A stretch of 33,080 bases of DNA from an uncultured Prevotellaceae bacterium (GTDB taxonomy: Bacteria > Bacteroidota > Bacteroidia > Bacteroidales > Bacteroidaceae): NCBI GenBank assembly GCA_946184125.1, contig CAMHEL010000023.1, forward strand, positions 1 to 33,080, given 5' to 3'. Positions 1 through 8,180 of this stretch are shown one piece after another; position 1 is the stretch's first letter, and each line of letters opens with the position of its first letter. The position numbers were made by a program, and so were the translations under genes. Below the pieces are notes generated by a model. It was not told where the DNA came from and did not search any database. It worked only from the letters and a program-made list of their open reading frames with translations.

Positions 1-215
1 TTTCTTGCTTTTTGCACATGCACTATGACAGACTGTCAACAGGATGACAAAAGACAAGCATTCTATCACATTGATTACAGGGACTGTTATTTTCATCATC
101 TTTTCAAAATTATCCATTTTTGAATTACTTCGTTTGAAAGGTCTGCAATTTAGAGCGTGGAATTTCTTTTTTGGCACCCATATGGAAAGGACACACCTAA
201 AACTCCAACTCATCG

Positions 216-258
216 TCAAAAAACAAATACGGGAAACGCCTTCAGAAGGGCATTTCCC
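216..258 (-). terminator. Rho-independent terminator of the polysaccharide operon
   Basis: An inverted repeat (arms 231-240 and 249-258, ten pairs with one mismatch, 8-nt loop) lies about 65 bp past the stop codon of the CapA-like gene. Read on the minus strand, the hairpin is followed by a T-rich run (TATTTGTTTTTT) at about 219-230. Hairpin plus T-tract is the classic intrinsic terminator and marks the 3' end of the minus-strand operon. The rest of 1-323 shows no convincing gene; a 13-bp palindrome at 26-38 is the only other structure seen. Confidence 0.8.
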
Positions 259-323
259 ATATTTGCACTACTATATTTTCCCACCAGTAGAGAAAACACT
301 CATGTCTGATTTTGAACACCTAC

Positions 324-1460
324 TCATTTCCCCATCTTATTCCGGATATAGTAGATGAGTCTTTCCCGGTGTGACTCACACTCCACGCCATTGAGCATTG
401 CCGGCCATTTGCTGCGGGGGTAATAGGCCGGCAGGAGTCCTTTCTCGCAGAGGGCGCGTGCGAAGCGGCTGCTGTAAGGCGTGAAGAGGTTGAGGTAATT
501 GGTGCTGGTGCGGCGCATGTAGTCCTCGTGCGACAGTCGCAGCTTGTTGTCATCGGCGAGGATGAGGTTGAGCTCGTCGAGATGGCTCATCGTATCGCGG
601 TTGGCCTTCTCGTCGGCGAAGGTGACGGTGGGCTGGTCGTCGCACTGCACGTAGGGGATGATGCTGAAGTCGGGCTTCTCGCCATCGAGAACCAGTCCCA
701 CCATATAGCCCTTGTTCCAGGGCTGATGCTTGAGCGAGGGCGCATCGAAACAGAAATTGCCCAGGCCGTAGAAGATAGGTTTGCCGTGATAGACCTCGTA
801 GGCACACGGACAGTGCTGGTGGTGGTTGACCACCACGTCGGCCCCGGCATCGATGAGGAAGCGGTAGAGCTCCTTCATCCTTGGCGTGGGCAGGTCGTAT
901 TGTTCTACACCGCCATGCGTGATGACCACCACATGGTTGGCCGTCTTTCTCGCCTCGGCGATGTCATAATACAGGCGGATGGGGTTGAGCGGGTTGGAGC
1001 CGGCCGTCTTATCGGTGGCGATGCTGAACTCATGCTCCGCGCAGTTGATGATGGCAAGTGTCTCGCCGTTGATGTCGCGGTAGAGTGTGGCGCCAGCCTC
1101 CTTGACGTTCATTCCCCCACCGACGAAGTCGATGCCGTGCTGCCGCAGCGCATCGAGCGTCTGCCTCGCTCCGTCCTCCCCATAGTCGAGGAAGTGGTTG
1201 TTGGCCAGCGTCGCGCAGTGGAACCCTCCATGGCGGAGCAGCGGGATGGCCTTCTCGTCACATTTCAGGCACGGCCCATTCTTAACAATAGGGGCCGCAT
1301 CGCCAGTGACGACAGGCCCCTCAAGGTTGACGATGCAGTAGTCGTAGGTGCTGCACACCTGCCTCGTCTCATCCATCACGGAGCCATAATCACCTTTCTG
1401 GGCAAGGGCGGCCACCCGGTGGCGGGGCAGGAAATCACCTGCTACAGCAATGCGTATCAT
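324..1460 (-). CDS. CapA-family poly-gamma-glutamate/capsule-type metallophosphatase-like protein
   Basis: The 378-residue protein carries the CapA (PGA_cap) signature, a calcineurin-like metallophosphatase fold. Visible motifs are AGD near residues 7-9, NLEGP at 45-49, LANNHFLDYG near 85-94, THGG in the middle, NHHQHCP near 210-217 and a following GLGNFCFD segment. CapA proteins were named for poly-gamma-glutamate capsule work, but members are common in unrelated polysaccharide loci and their reaction is mostly unproven. It is the last gene of the operon, 15 bp after fcl and just before the terminator. No signal peptide is evident, so a cytoplasmic role is likely; a phosphatase or hydrolase acting on a capsule intermediate is inference. 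The ATG at 1460 fits the family N-terminus exactly. Confidence 0.85.
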   Translation of the reverse strand: MIRIAVAGDFLPRHRVAALAQKGDYGSVMDETRQVCSTYDYCIVNLEGPVVTGDAAPIVKNGPCLKCDEKAIPLLRHGGFHCATLANNHFLDYGEDGARQTLDALRQHGIDFVGGGMNVKEAGATLYRDINGETLAIINCAEHEFSIATDKTAGSNPLNPIRLYYDIAEARKTANHVVVITHGGVEQYDLPTPRMKELYRFLIDAGADVVVNHHQHCPCAYEVYHGKPIFYGLGNFCFDAPSLKHQPWNKGYMVGLVLDGEKPDFSIIPYVQCDDQPTVTFADEKANRDTMSHLDELNLILADDNKLRLSHEDYMRRTSTNYLNLFTPYSSRFARALCEKGLLPAYYPRSKWPAMLNGVECESHRERLIYYIRNKMGK

Positions 1461-1475
1461 GTATTGTTAAATCAC

Positions 1476-2573
1476 CTACTTGTGATTGATGCAGATGCCT
1501 TTTTGGTACCAGGTATAAAGGCGGTGGATACCCTCGTCGATTTCCACTTTGTGATGCCATCCCAGGCGGTGGAGCTTGGTGACATCGATGAGTTTGCGAG
1601 GTGTGCCGTCGGGCTTGGTGGCGTCCCATCTCAGTTCGCCCTTGAACCCCACTTCTGCCACCACCTTTTCAGCCAGTTCGCGGATGGTGAGCTCCTTGCC
1701 GGTGCCCACATTGATGTGGCAGTTGCGTATCTCGGTCTCTCCAGGCTGATAGGTGTCGGTGAAGTCGACGTTCAGCAGCACATGGACGCTGGCATCCGCC
1801 ATGTCCTCGCTCCACAGGAATTCTCGCAGCGGCGCTCCCGTCCCCCATAGCGTCACCGCTTCGGGGGTGATGCCATAGCGTGCGAGCACGTCGAGTATCT
1901 GCTCCTCGGAGCAGGAGCCGTCGACTCCTTCCACGGGTCGCAGGTTGATGTCGTCGCGTACGGCCTGCCACTGCCCCTCGTTGAGGCATTTTGCCAGATG
2001 CACCTTGCGAATCATGGCCGGCAGCACATGGCTCCGCTCAAGGTGGAAGTTGTCGTTGGGGCCATAGAGGTTGGTGGGCATCACGGCGATGTAGTTGCAG
2101 CCATACTGCAGCGAGAAACTCTCGCACATCTTCAGTCCGGCAATCTTGGCGATGGCGTATGGCTCGTTGGTGTATTCCAGCGGCGAGGTGAGCAAGGCAT
2201 CCTCATGCATGGGCTGGGGCGCCATGCGCGGATAGATGCATGTCGAGCCGAGGAAGAGCAGCTTTTTTACGCCATGTCTGAAACTCTCGCCGATGACGTT
2301 CTGCTGGATTTGAAGGTTCTGGTAGATGAAGTCGGCACGGTAGTGCAGGTTGGCCATGATGCCTCCCACATGGGCTGCGGCGAGCACCACGGCATCGGGT
2401 TTCTCGTCGTCGAAGAACTGTTTCACGGCGAGCGGGTCGAGGAGGTCGAGCTCACGGTGTGTGCGCCCCACCAGATTGTGGAAGCCCCTTTGCTCCAGGT
2501 TGGCCCATATTGCCGAACCCACCAGCCCCCGGTGCCCTGCGACGTAGATTTTTGATTGTTTGTCGAGTGCCAT
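1476..2573 (-). CDS. fcl: GDP-L-fucose synthase
   Basis: This SDR-family epimerase/reductase converts GDP-4-keto-6-deoxy-D-mannose to GDP-L-fucose with NADPH in the cytoplasm. The 365-residue protein shows the Rossmann motif GHRGLVG at 13-19, the GSTCIYP segment around 109-115 that carries the catalytic Ser/Cys, and the Y139-x3-K143 dyad. It also has the family segment NLYGPNDNFHLE. Compared with the roughly 320-residue E. coli enzyme it has an insertion of about 45 residues between the substrate-binding region and the WGTGAPLREFLW motif, as seen in many Bacteroidetes homologs. It lies 10 bp after gmd, the previous enzyme of the pathway, so the two are almost certainly co-transcribed. Confidence 0.96.
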   Translation of the reverse strand: MALDKQSKIYVAGHRGLVGSAIWANLEQRGFHNLVGRTHRELDLLDPLAVKQFFDDEKPDAVVLAAAHVGGIMANLHYRADFIYQNLQIQQNVIGESFRHGVKKLLFLGSTCIYPRMAPQPMHEDALLTSPLEYTNEPYAIAKIAGLKMCESFSLQYGCNYIAVMPTNLYGPNDNFHLERSHVLPAMIRKVHLAKCLNEGQWQAVRDDINLRPVEGVDGSCSEEQILDVLARYGITPEAVTLWGTGAPLREFLWSEDMADASVHVLLNVDFTDTYQPGETEIRNCHINVGTGKELTIRELAEKVVAEVGFKGELRWDATKPDGTPRKLIDVTKLHRLGWHHKVEIDEGIHRLYTWYQKGICINHK

Positions 2574-2583
2574 GTTCCGTGTG

Positions 2584-3669
2584 CTATTCCGGTTGTTGTG
2601 CCTTGAGGTAGAGTTTGCGCACGAACTTCATGTCGTGCTCCGTCATGATGCGTATGAGTTCGGCGAAAGAGGTCTTCCTGGGGTCCCATCCCAATTGCTC
2701 GCGGGCTTTCGACGGGTCGCCGAGCAACTGGTCGACCTCTGCCGGGCGGAAGTATTTGGGGTCGACCTCGACGAGCACTTTCCCCGTCGCCTTGTCGATG
2801 CCTTTCTCGTCGACACCCTCGCCCTGCCATTCCAGTTCTATGCCTACGGCATGGAAAGCCAGTGTGGCGAACTCCCTGACGGTGTGGTACTCGCCGGTGG
2901 CGATGACGAAGTCGTCGGGTTCCGGCTGCTGGAGGATGAGCCACATGCACTCCACATAGTCTTTGGCGTAGCCCCAGTCGCGGAGCGAGTTGAGGTTGCC
3001 CAGATAGAGCTTGTCCTGGTAGCCCTGCACGATGCGTGCTGCCGCGAGTGTTATTTTGCGGGTGACGAAGTTCTCGCCTCTGCGCTCGCTCTCATGGTTG
3101 AAGAGGATGCCGTTGCAGCAGTACATGCCGTAGCTCTCGCGGTAGTTCTTCATAATCCAGTAGCCGTAGAGTTTGGCGACGGCGTAGGGTGAGCGTGGAT
3201 AGAACGGTGTGGTTTCCTTTTGGGGCACCTCCTGCACCTTGCCGAAGAGTTCGGAGGTGGAAGCCTGGTAGATGCGGCATTGTTTCTCGAGCCCTACGAT
3301 TCTCACGGCCTCGAGCAGCCGCAGCACTCCTACGGCATCGGTGTCGGCAGTGTATTCCGGCACGTCGAACGACACCTTCACATGGCTCTGGGCGGCCAGG
3401 TTGTAGATTTCCGAGGGGCGTACCTCGCCGATGATGCGTATGAGTGACGAAGAGTCGGTCATGTCGGCCCAGTGGAGGTTGACGAGTCGTTGCTTCTTCA
3501 TGTCGCGCACCCACTCATCGAGGTAAAGATGCTCGATACGTCCTGTGTTGAACGATGAGGAGCGCCTGAGGAGGCCATGCACCTCATAACCTTTCTCGAT
3601 GAGGAACTCAGCGAGGTAGGAGCCATCCTGACCAGTGATACCAGTGATGAGCGCTGTCTTCTTTTCCAT
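2584..3669 (-). CDS. gmd: GDP-mannose 4,6-dehydratase
   Basis: The enzyme dehydrates GDP-D-mannose to GDP-4-keto-6-deoxy-D-mannose using bound NADP. The 361-residue protein has the nucleotide-binding motif [10 protein letters not shown] at 10-19, NLAAQSHV at 90-97, the STSELFG loop (137-143) with catalytic Thr/Glu, and Y162-x3-K166. The RRSSSFNT and [16 protein letters not shown] segments are diagnostic of Gmd rather than other dehydratases. Length is normal. It follows manC, which makes its substrate, and precedes fcl, which uses its product. The 400-bp gap between manC and gmd is filled by tandem repeats and is the only large break in the operon, so a second promoter there is possible. Confidence 0.97.
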   Translation of the reverse strand: MEKKTALITGITGQDGSYLAEFLIEKGYEVHGLLRRSSSFNTGRIEHLYLDEWVRDMKKQRLVNLHWADMTDSSSLIRIIGEVRPSEIYNLAAQSHVKVSFDVPEYTADTDAVGVLRLLEAVRIVGLEKQCRIYQASTSELFGKVQEVPQKETTPFYPRSPYAVAKLYGYWIMKNYRESYGMYCCNGILFNHESERRGENFVTRKITLAAARIVQGYQDKLYLGNLNSLRDWGYAKDYVECMWLILQQPEPDDFVIATGEYHTVREFATLAFHAVGIELEWQGEGVDEKGIDKATGKVLVEVDPKYFRPAEVDQLLGDPSKAREQLGWDPRKTSFAELIRIMTEHDMKFVRKLYLKAQQPE

Positions 3670-3687
3670 ATTTGTATTCCTTTTTAT

Positions 3688-3825
3688 GAGTTTTGGGAGT
3701 TTGGGAGTTTAGGAGTTTTTGAGGGAGTTTAGGAGTTTAGACATTAGCTTTGAGGGCTCATGGCTTGTATTCCTTATTTTGAGGGAGTTTGGGAGTTTAG
3801 ACATTAGCTTTGAGGGCTCATGGCT
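3688..3825. repeat. GGAGTTT-type short repeats and a 45-bp direct repeat
   Basis: The spacer starts with tandem octamers of the type GGGAGTTT/AGGAGTTT (3688-3720). Two copies of a 45-bp block follow, at 3721-3765 and 3781-3825, differing at one base and offset by exactly 60 bp. Each block begins with the same GGAGTTTAG motif and continues with the same 25-base unique tail. The GGAGTTTA motif ending in GTTTAGACAT recurs at 33044-33080. No coding potential is apparent. Confidence 0.9.
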
Positions 3826-3829
3826 GTTT

Positions 3830-3848
3830 GCTGCGGCAAAACCGCAGC
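3830..3848. other. Small GC-rich hairpin in the manC-gmd spacer
   Basis: Perfect 7-bp arms GCTGCGG (3830-3836) and CCGCAGC (3842-3848) enclose a 5-nt loop CAAAA. No T-run follows on either strand, so it is not a convincing terminator. It could be an mRNA stabilising stem between manC and gmd. Confidence 0.45.
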
Positions 3849-3901
3849 ATACGGAAAACGAAAACAGGAAGAGCAAAACTTAAGAAACGATATTTCTCAT
3901 T

Positions 3902-3943
3902 CCTAATTCCTAATTCCTAATTCCTCATTCCTCATTCCTCATT
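3902..3943. repeat. Heptanucleotide tandem repeat (CCTAATT/CCTCATT)
   Basis: Six uninterrupted 7-bp units: three of CCTAATT followed by three of CCTCATT. They lie in the manC-gmd spacer and there is no open reading frame across them. It is the first of two heptamer arrays in this spacer, joined by a few CTCAACT-type units at 3954-3974. Confidence 0.93.
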
Positions 3944-3983
3944 CTACATAACCCTCAACCCTCAACTCTCAACTCTAACTAGC

Positions 3984-4067
3984 GTCTAAAGTCTAACGTC
4001 TAAAGTCTAACGTCTAAAGTCTAGCGTCTAAAGTCTAACGTCTAAAGTCTAACGTCTAAAGTCTAAA
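3984..4067. repeat. Heptanucleotide tandem repeat (GTCTAAA/GTCTAAC)
   Basis: Twelve in-phase 7-bp units, mostly alternating GTCTAAA and GTCTAAC. The array stops two bases before the stop codon of manC, so it forms the start of the 3' untranslated region of that gene. The same GTCTAAC/GTCTAGC units occur at 33019-33039. Confidence 0.93.
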
Positions 4068-4069
4068 CT

Positions 4070-5137
4070 CTACTCCCCTTCTGCGAACTGTTTGATTTTC
4101 TGCTCTTCGCTTAGTTTGCAGATGAGGAGTGTGCCGTTCTTCTCGGCGACGATGAAGCCGTCGAGTCCTTGCACCACCACTTTCTTCTCTCCGGTGGTGT
4201 GTATGATGCAGTTGTGTGTGTCGTACAGCGAGATGTTGGGGCCGATTTTCCCGTTCCCGTAGAGGTCGCGTGGCGTCTGTGCCAGCAGCGAGCCCCATGT
4301 GCCGAGGTCGCTCCATCCGAAGTCGGCGGGGCAGACGAAAATCTCGGAGGCCTTCTCCATGATGGCGTAGTCGACGGAGATGTTCTCGCACTCGGGATAG
4401 CGCTGGTCGATGGCCTCCTGCTCCTTGTCGGTGCCGAGGATGGGTATCATGCTCTCGAAAATCTTCGCCATGGCAGGTTTGTAGACCCTGAAGGCATTGA
4501 CGATGGTGTTGACGCTCCAGATGAAGATGCCGGCATTCCAGAAATAGCTCTTGCTCTTGATGTATTTCTCTGCTGTTTCTGCGTCGGGCTTCTCGCGGAA
4601 GGAGTCGACACGGTAGATTTCCTTGTTGCGTGGCGAACTGGTGGTGAGGTCGGCCTGTATGTATCCATATCCTGTCTCCGGCCGTGTGGGTTTCATGCCG
4701 AGTGTAACGATGGCATCGGTCTCCCCGGTGAACTTCAGGCATGAGGCGACGACGCGGCGGAACTCAGTGGCATTTGTTACGACATGGTCGCTGGGTGTCA
4801 CCACGACATTGGCCTTGGGGTCCTGCTTCTTGATGCGCCAGCTGACGTATGCGATGCAGGGAGCGGTATTGCGCCGGCAGGGCTCGCAGAGGATGTGCCC
4901 GATGGGTATCTCGGGCAGTTGCTCGTGCACGATGCTGGCATAGCGAGCGTTGGTCACCACCCAGATGTTCTCGGGTGGGCAGATGCCTTCGAAACGGTCG
5001 AGGGTGAGTTGCAAGAGCGTACGGCCCACGCCAAGCACGTCGATGAACTGCTTGGGGTTTTCCGTAGTGCTCATGGGCCAGAAGCGGCTTCCTATGCCGC
5101 CGGCCATGACGACGAGGTGATTTCTTGATGTTGCCAT
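4070..5137 (-). CDS. manC: Mannose-1-phosphate guanylyltransferase
   Basis: The enzyme makes GDP-mannose from mannose-1-phosphate and GTP, feeding Gmd. The 355-residue protein begins with the nucleotidyltransferase signature MAGGIGSRFWP (11-21) followed by NPKQF (27-31). It also has the internal VVTPSDHVV and FVCPADFGWSDLGTW segments typical of GDP-mannose pyrophosphorylases. It is shorter than the roughly 470-residue bifunctional enzymes and lacks their C-terminal phosphomannose isomerase half, so mannose-1-phosphate must come from enzymes encoded elsewhere. The stop codon abuts a heptamer repeat array. It starts 3 bp after the NTP_transf_5 gene, which indicates tight co-transcription. Confidence 0.95.
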   Translation of the reverse strand: MATSRNHLVVMAGGIGSRFWPMSTTENPKQFIDVLGVGRTLLQLTLDRFEGICPPENIWVVTNARYASIVHEQLPEIPIGHILCEPCRRNTAPCIAYVSWRIKKQDPKANVVVTPSDHVVTNATEFRRVVASCLKFTGETDAIVTLGMKPTRPETGYGYIQADLTTSSPRNKEIYRVDSFREKPDAETAEKYIKSKSYFWNAGIFIWSVNTIVNAFRVYKPAMAKIFESMIPILGTDKEQEAIDQRYPECENISVDYAIMEKASEIFVCPADFGWSDLGTWGSLLAQTPRDLYGNGKIGPNISLYDTHNCIIHTTGEKKVVVQGLDGFIVAEKNGTLLICKLSEEQKIKQFAEGE

Positions 5138-5139
5138 AT

Positions 5140-6306
5140 CTATTTAGCTTTGTTTGGGGTATTGTCTTGTCCTTCTTCCTTCGCCTCCTGCTCGCGCTCC
5201 CAGTGGCGCTTGATGTCGCGCCAGGGCATCCATATCGCCTCGCTGGGATAGTGGGTGAGCAACCTGAGGCGGAACGACTCGAGCACCCAGAAGCGCTTCA
5301 TGTGCCCCTCGACACCTTCGAGCGAATCGTCGAGGCGTGTGTCGTGGTGGCCGAAATTGCCCGACTCGAGAAGTTCTTTGAGCAGGAACTTCCCTTCTCG
5401 CTCATGGGGCTCGATGAAGAGGTATTTGTCTTCGAGTCCGAGCACCTCGCGCTGCACATACATCATGGCGCGTGCGAATTTCTTGATTCCGAAGCGGTTG
5501 AGCAACTTGATGAGCCGCTTGTTGTCTTCTGGCGTCGCGCCGTCGTTGTAGCGCTTGCGAAGAAGGAAGAAATAGTCGATGACCTGTCGCATCCCGATAC
5601 CTTTATAAATAAGGTGGCGGAACACATGGTCGAGTTGATAGAAGGCGTTGAACTCATTGGTGGGCATGCTGAAGCTGTATTTCCCGTCGGGCGATGTGAC
5701 CTTGTTGTCGAACTGCTCGCCGCCGACGCTGTCGCAGTATGCCCAGAGTGCCTTGGTGCGGTAGGGGTTGAAGAGGCGTGTGGGGCGGAAATGCACTTCC
5801 ACGGGGGTGTCTCTGAACATGGGGAAATCGACGTGCATGGAGTTGGCCTCCTTCTGGTAGTACTTGGTGGTGAATGCCAGCACTTTCTCCCTTCCGCCCT
5901 CAAGCCATATATCGATGTCGCCCGGGGTGCGGAGCATGGGGTCGGGATACATGAGCGCGTTGCCCTGGCCTTTGAGGATGACATTGCGGAAACCGTTTTC
6001 GGCAAACCATTCAGCGGCCTTCGTGGTGCGCTCGAAGAGGCGTGTGTTGTCCTTGCGGAGCCTGAAATCCTCGAACACCCACTCCATGACGTCCTCGTCG
6101 GAGGGTTTGTTGCCCATGAAGCCCTCGATGGTGAGCTTGCCGTCTTTCATGAGCACGGTTCGGGCGTAAAGGCCCACGATGGTCTGCCGCGTGGCAAACT
6201 CAAGCAGTTTGTGCCAGTTGATGTCCTTGATGCAGGCGGGTGCGGGTAGGTGGTCGTTGAGGCAGAATCTGAGAAACTCCAGGTAGTTGATTTCTTGCTG
6301 ATCCAT
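5140..6306 (-). CDS. NTP_transf_5 family nucleotidyltransferase-like protein
   Basis: The protein (388 residues from the ATG at 6306) fits the uncharacterised nucleotidyltransferase family NTP_transf_5 (PF14907). It shows an LKGQ turn near 111-114 and the metal-binding GDIDIW motif at 129-134, followed by a helical C-terminal half rich in charged residues. Such proteins are frequent in exopolysaccharide and O-antigen clusters and in some peptide-modification loci; the substrate is unknown. A role in activating or modifying a sugar or carrier is inference. An in-frame TTG at 6321 could add five residues, but the ATG is preferred. It sits between the sugar transferase and manC with gaps of 18 and 2 bp. 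Confidence 0.8.
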   Translation of the reverse strand: MDQQEINYLEFLRFCLNDHLPAPACIKDINWHKLLEFATRQTIVGLYARTVLMKDGKLTIEGFMGNKPSDEDVMEWVFEDFRLRKDNTRLFERTTKAAEWFAENGFRNVILKGQGNALMYPDPMLRTPGDIDIWLEGGREKVLAFTTKYYQKEANSMHVDFPMFRDTPVEVHFRPTRLFNPYRTKALWAYCDSVGGEQFDNKVTSPDGKYSFSMPTNEFNAFYQLDHVFRHLIYKGIGMRQVIDYFFLLRKRYNDGATPEDNKRLIKLLNRFGIKKFARAMMYVQREVLGLEDKYLFIEPHEREGKFLLKELLESGNFGHHDTRLDDSLEGVEGHMKRFWVLESFRLRLLTHYPSEAIWMPWRDIKRHWEREQEAKEEGQDNTPNKAK

Positions 6307-6324
6307 ATCAGATGCTTTCAATCT

Positions 6325-6915
6325 TCAGTGTGTGATGATTTTGGTGAACGTGAGGAATATGATTTTGAAATACTCCTTCAGTGTGCGGTTGTTGATGTAT
6401 TGCAGATTGTAGTCAATCTTCTTGGGCATGATTTCCTCGATATAGAGACGCTCCGGATTGTCTGACTGCCCGAGGATGATGTTCTCCTCGGAGTAGGCGA
6501 TGGACGCATAGTCGGTGATGCCTGGCTTGACGGTGAGCACGACACGCTGCGAGGGGGTGTAGAGGTTGACGTATTTCTCCACCTCCGGCCTTGGTCCCAC
6601 GAGGCTCATCTCGCCGATGAAGACGTTCCACAACTGCGGCAGTTCATCAAGTTTGTATTTCCTTATGTAATAGCCCACTTTCGTGATGCGGCTGTCTTTT
6701 CCTCCGACGGTGATGAGTCTTCCCTTGTCGGAGCCGGTCCTCATGGTCCGGAATTTGTAGAGCCGGAAGGGTACACCGTCTTTCCCTATCCTTTTCTGGG
6801 AATAGAAGCCCGGACCGCGGCTGCTGAGCCTGATGCAGAGATAAATCATCAGGAACACCGGTGAGAGGAGCAACAGTCCGAGGGCGGAGAGCAGGATGTC
6901 GAAGAAGCGAATCAT
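6325..6915 (-). CDS. Sugar-phosphate transferase starting the repeat unit (PglC/WcaJ-like)
   Basis: This 196-residue monotopic phosphoglycosyltransferase should move a sugar-1-phosphate from a nucleotide sugar to undecaprenyl phosphate at the inner membrane, the first committed step of repeat-unit assembly. The N-terminal hydrophobic reentrant helix (about 4-29) is followed by RGPGFYSQKRIGKDG, YKFRTM, the catalytic dyad D90-E91 within KLDELPQLWNV, and SLVGPRPE at 104-111. The length matches the short PglC-type core without the WcaJ N-terminal membrane domain. Its ATG overlaps the stop of the aminotransferase gene by 4 bp (ATGA), a sign of translational coupling. The pairing with an aminotransferase suggests an amino-sugar substrate, but this is unproven. 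Confidence 0.93.
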   Translation of the reverse strand: MIRFFDILLSALGLLLLSPVFLMIYLCIRLSSRGPGFYSQKRIGKDGVPFRLYKFRTMRTGSDKGRLITVGGKDSRITKVGYYIRKYKLDELPQLWNVFIGEMSLVGPRPEVEKYVNLYTPSQRVVLTVKPGITDYASIAYSEENIILGQSDNPERLYIEEIMPKKIDYNLQYINNRTLKEYFKIIFLTFTKIITH

Positions 6916-8135
6916 AGAGACGTGCGGGCGGCGATGGTGTCGTGAGCCCGGACGACGGTATCGATGACGAAGTTGACTTGCTCGTCGGTGAGCTGTGGGT
7001 AGACAGGCAGCGACACCTCATGGCTGTAGTGCGTGTAGGCTTTCGGGTAGTCGGCGATGTCGTAGCCCTGTTGCTTGTAGAAGGAGAGCATGGGCAGCGG
7101 AACGAAGTGCACGTTGACTGCCACCTCGCTCTTGGAGATTTCCGTTATCAAGTCGTCGCGCTGCTGCTCGGTGAAGTCTTTGATGCGTAGGGCGTAGACA
7201 TGGCAGCTGCTCTCGAGACCGTCCTGCTTCGATGGGGGCAGGATGGCCCAATCATGCTTCTCGAAAGCCTTGTCGTAGGCCTCGAAGATGCGTTTGCGGC
7301 GAGCAAGCAGCTTGTCATACTCCCTGAGCTGAGCCAGACCGATGGCGGCGTTGATGTCGGCCATGTTGATTTTCATTCCCAAACCCACGATGTCGTATCT
7401 CCATCCGCCCGCCTGGCTCTTGGTGAAAGCATCCTTCGTCTGGCAGTTGAGGGTCATGAGCCGCATCTCCTTGTAAAGCTGTTCGTTGTCGAAGGGCTCA
7501 GGCAGATTGAAGCAGACAACGCCCCCCTCGGCGGTGGTGACGTTCTTCACGGCATGGAGGGAGAAGATGGTGATGTCGGTCTGAGGTCCGGATGGCTCCC
7601 CGTGATAGCGCGAGCCGAGGGAATGTGCTGAGTCGTTGAGCACGAGGATTCGCCCGAGTTTGCGCTGCACGTCGGATGTGGGTTGGAACATGCGCTTGAC
7701 CTCCGGCTCTTCCACCAGTTTCATGATGCTCTTGTAGTCGCAGGGGAAGCCGGCGATATCGACGGGGATGATGGCCTTCGTGCGTGGGGTGATGGCCTTT
7801 CTGATGCCATCGACCGAGATGTTGAAGTCTTTTCCTGAATCGACCATCACCACTTTTGCTCCTGCCCATATCACCGCGGTGGCCGTTGCGGTATAGGTGT
7901 ATGCAGGTATGATGACCTCGTCGTCGGCGCTCAGTCCAAGCCATCGCAGCATCATGATGGCTCCCGAGGTCCAAGAGTTGACCCCGAGTGCTGCCTGCGT
8001 GCCAGTGTGCTTGATGATTTCCGCCTCGAGCGCCTTCACTTTTGGGCCGGTGGTTATCCATCCCGATTTCAGCGAGTCGACAACTTCTTCGATGACGTTC
8101 TCATCGATATAAGGAGGTGAGAATGGTATTTTCAT
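6912..8135 (-). CDS. DegT/DnrJ/EryC1/StrS-type sugar aminotransferase
   Basis: A PLP-dependent enzyme of 407 residues that would aminate a nucleotide-linked keto sugar. It has the family N-terminus, the PLP phosphate region around NSWTSGAIMM (53-62), VLNDSAHSLGS with D168, and the Schiff-base lysine K197 in SLHAVKN followed by the acidic/GG turn. The substrate cannot be read from sequence. Two options fit the context: a UDP-4-keto sugar feeding the neighbouring PglC-like transferase (PglE-like), or the Gmd product giving GDP-perosamine. The first fits the 4-bp overlap with the sugar transferase better. No dehydratase for a UDP sugar is in the window. Confidence 0.9.
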   Translation of the reverse strand: MKIPFSPPYIDENVIEEVVDSLKSGWITTGPKVKALEAEIIKHTGTQAALGVNSWTSGAIMMLRWLGLSADDEVIIPAYTYTATATAVIWAGAKVVMVDSGKDFNISVDGIRKAITPRTKAIIPVDIAGFPCDYKSIMKLVEEPEVKRMFQPTSDVQRKLGRILVLNDSAHSLGSRYHGEPSGPQTDITIFSLHAVKNVTTAEGGVVCFNLPEPFDNEQLYKEMRLMTLNCQTKDAFTKSQAGGWRYDIVGLGMKINMADINAAIGLAQLREYDKLLARRKRIFEAYDKAFEKHDWAILPPSKQDGLESSCHVYALRIKDFTEQQRDDLITEISKSEVAVNVHFVPLPMLSFYKQQGYDIADYPKAYTHYSHEVSLPVYPQLTDEQVNFVIDTVVRAHDTIAARTSL

Positions 8136-8180
8136 TTTATGACTGATAATGTAAGTAGGAATTCGAAATATGAGTGGTGC

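Noticed and set aside
26..38. 13-bp perfect palindrome TGACAGACTGTCA as an operator
   Set aside because: No promoter or gene start is next to it inside the window, so nothing supports regulatory use.
44..358. 104-codon plus-strand open frame left of the CapA-like gene
   Set aside because: It overlaps the end of the CapA-like gene, covers the terminator, has no recognisable domain and no promoter; most likely chance.
528..1850. 440-codon plus-strand open frame antisense to the CapA-like and fcl genes
   Set aside because: It is the reverse image of two well-supported genes in GC-rich DNA, with no domain of its own. The same applies to other long antisense frames such as 5125-6249, 8139-9212 and 27289-28071.
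3902..4067. CRISPR-like array
   Set aside because: The repeats are contiguous 7-bp units with no spacers and no cas genes in the window.
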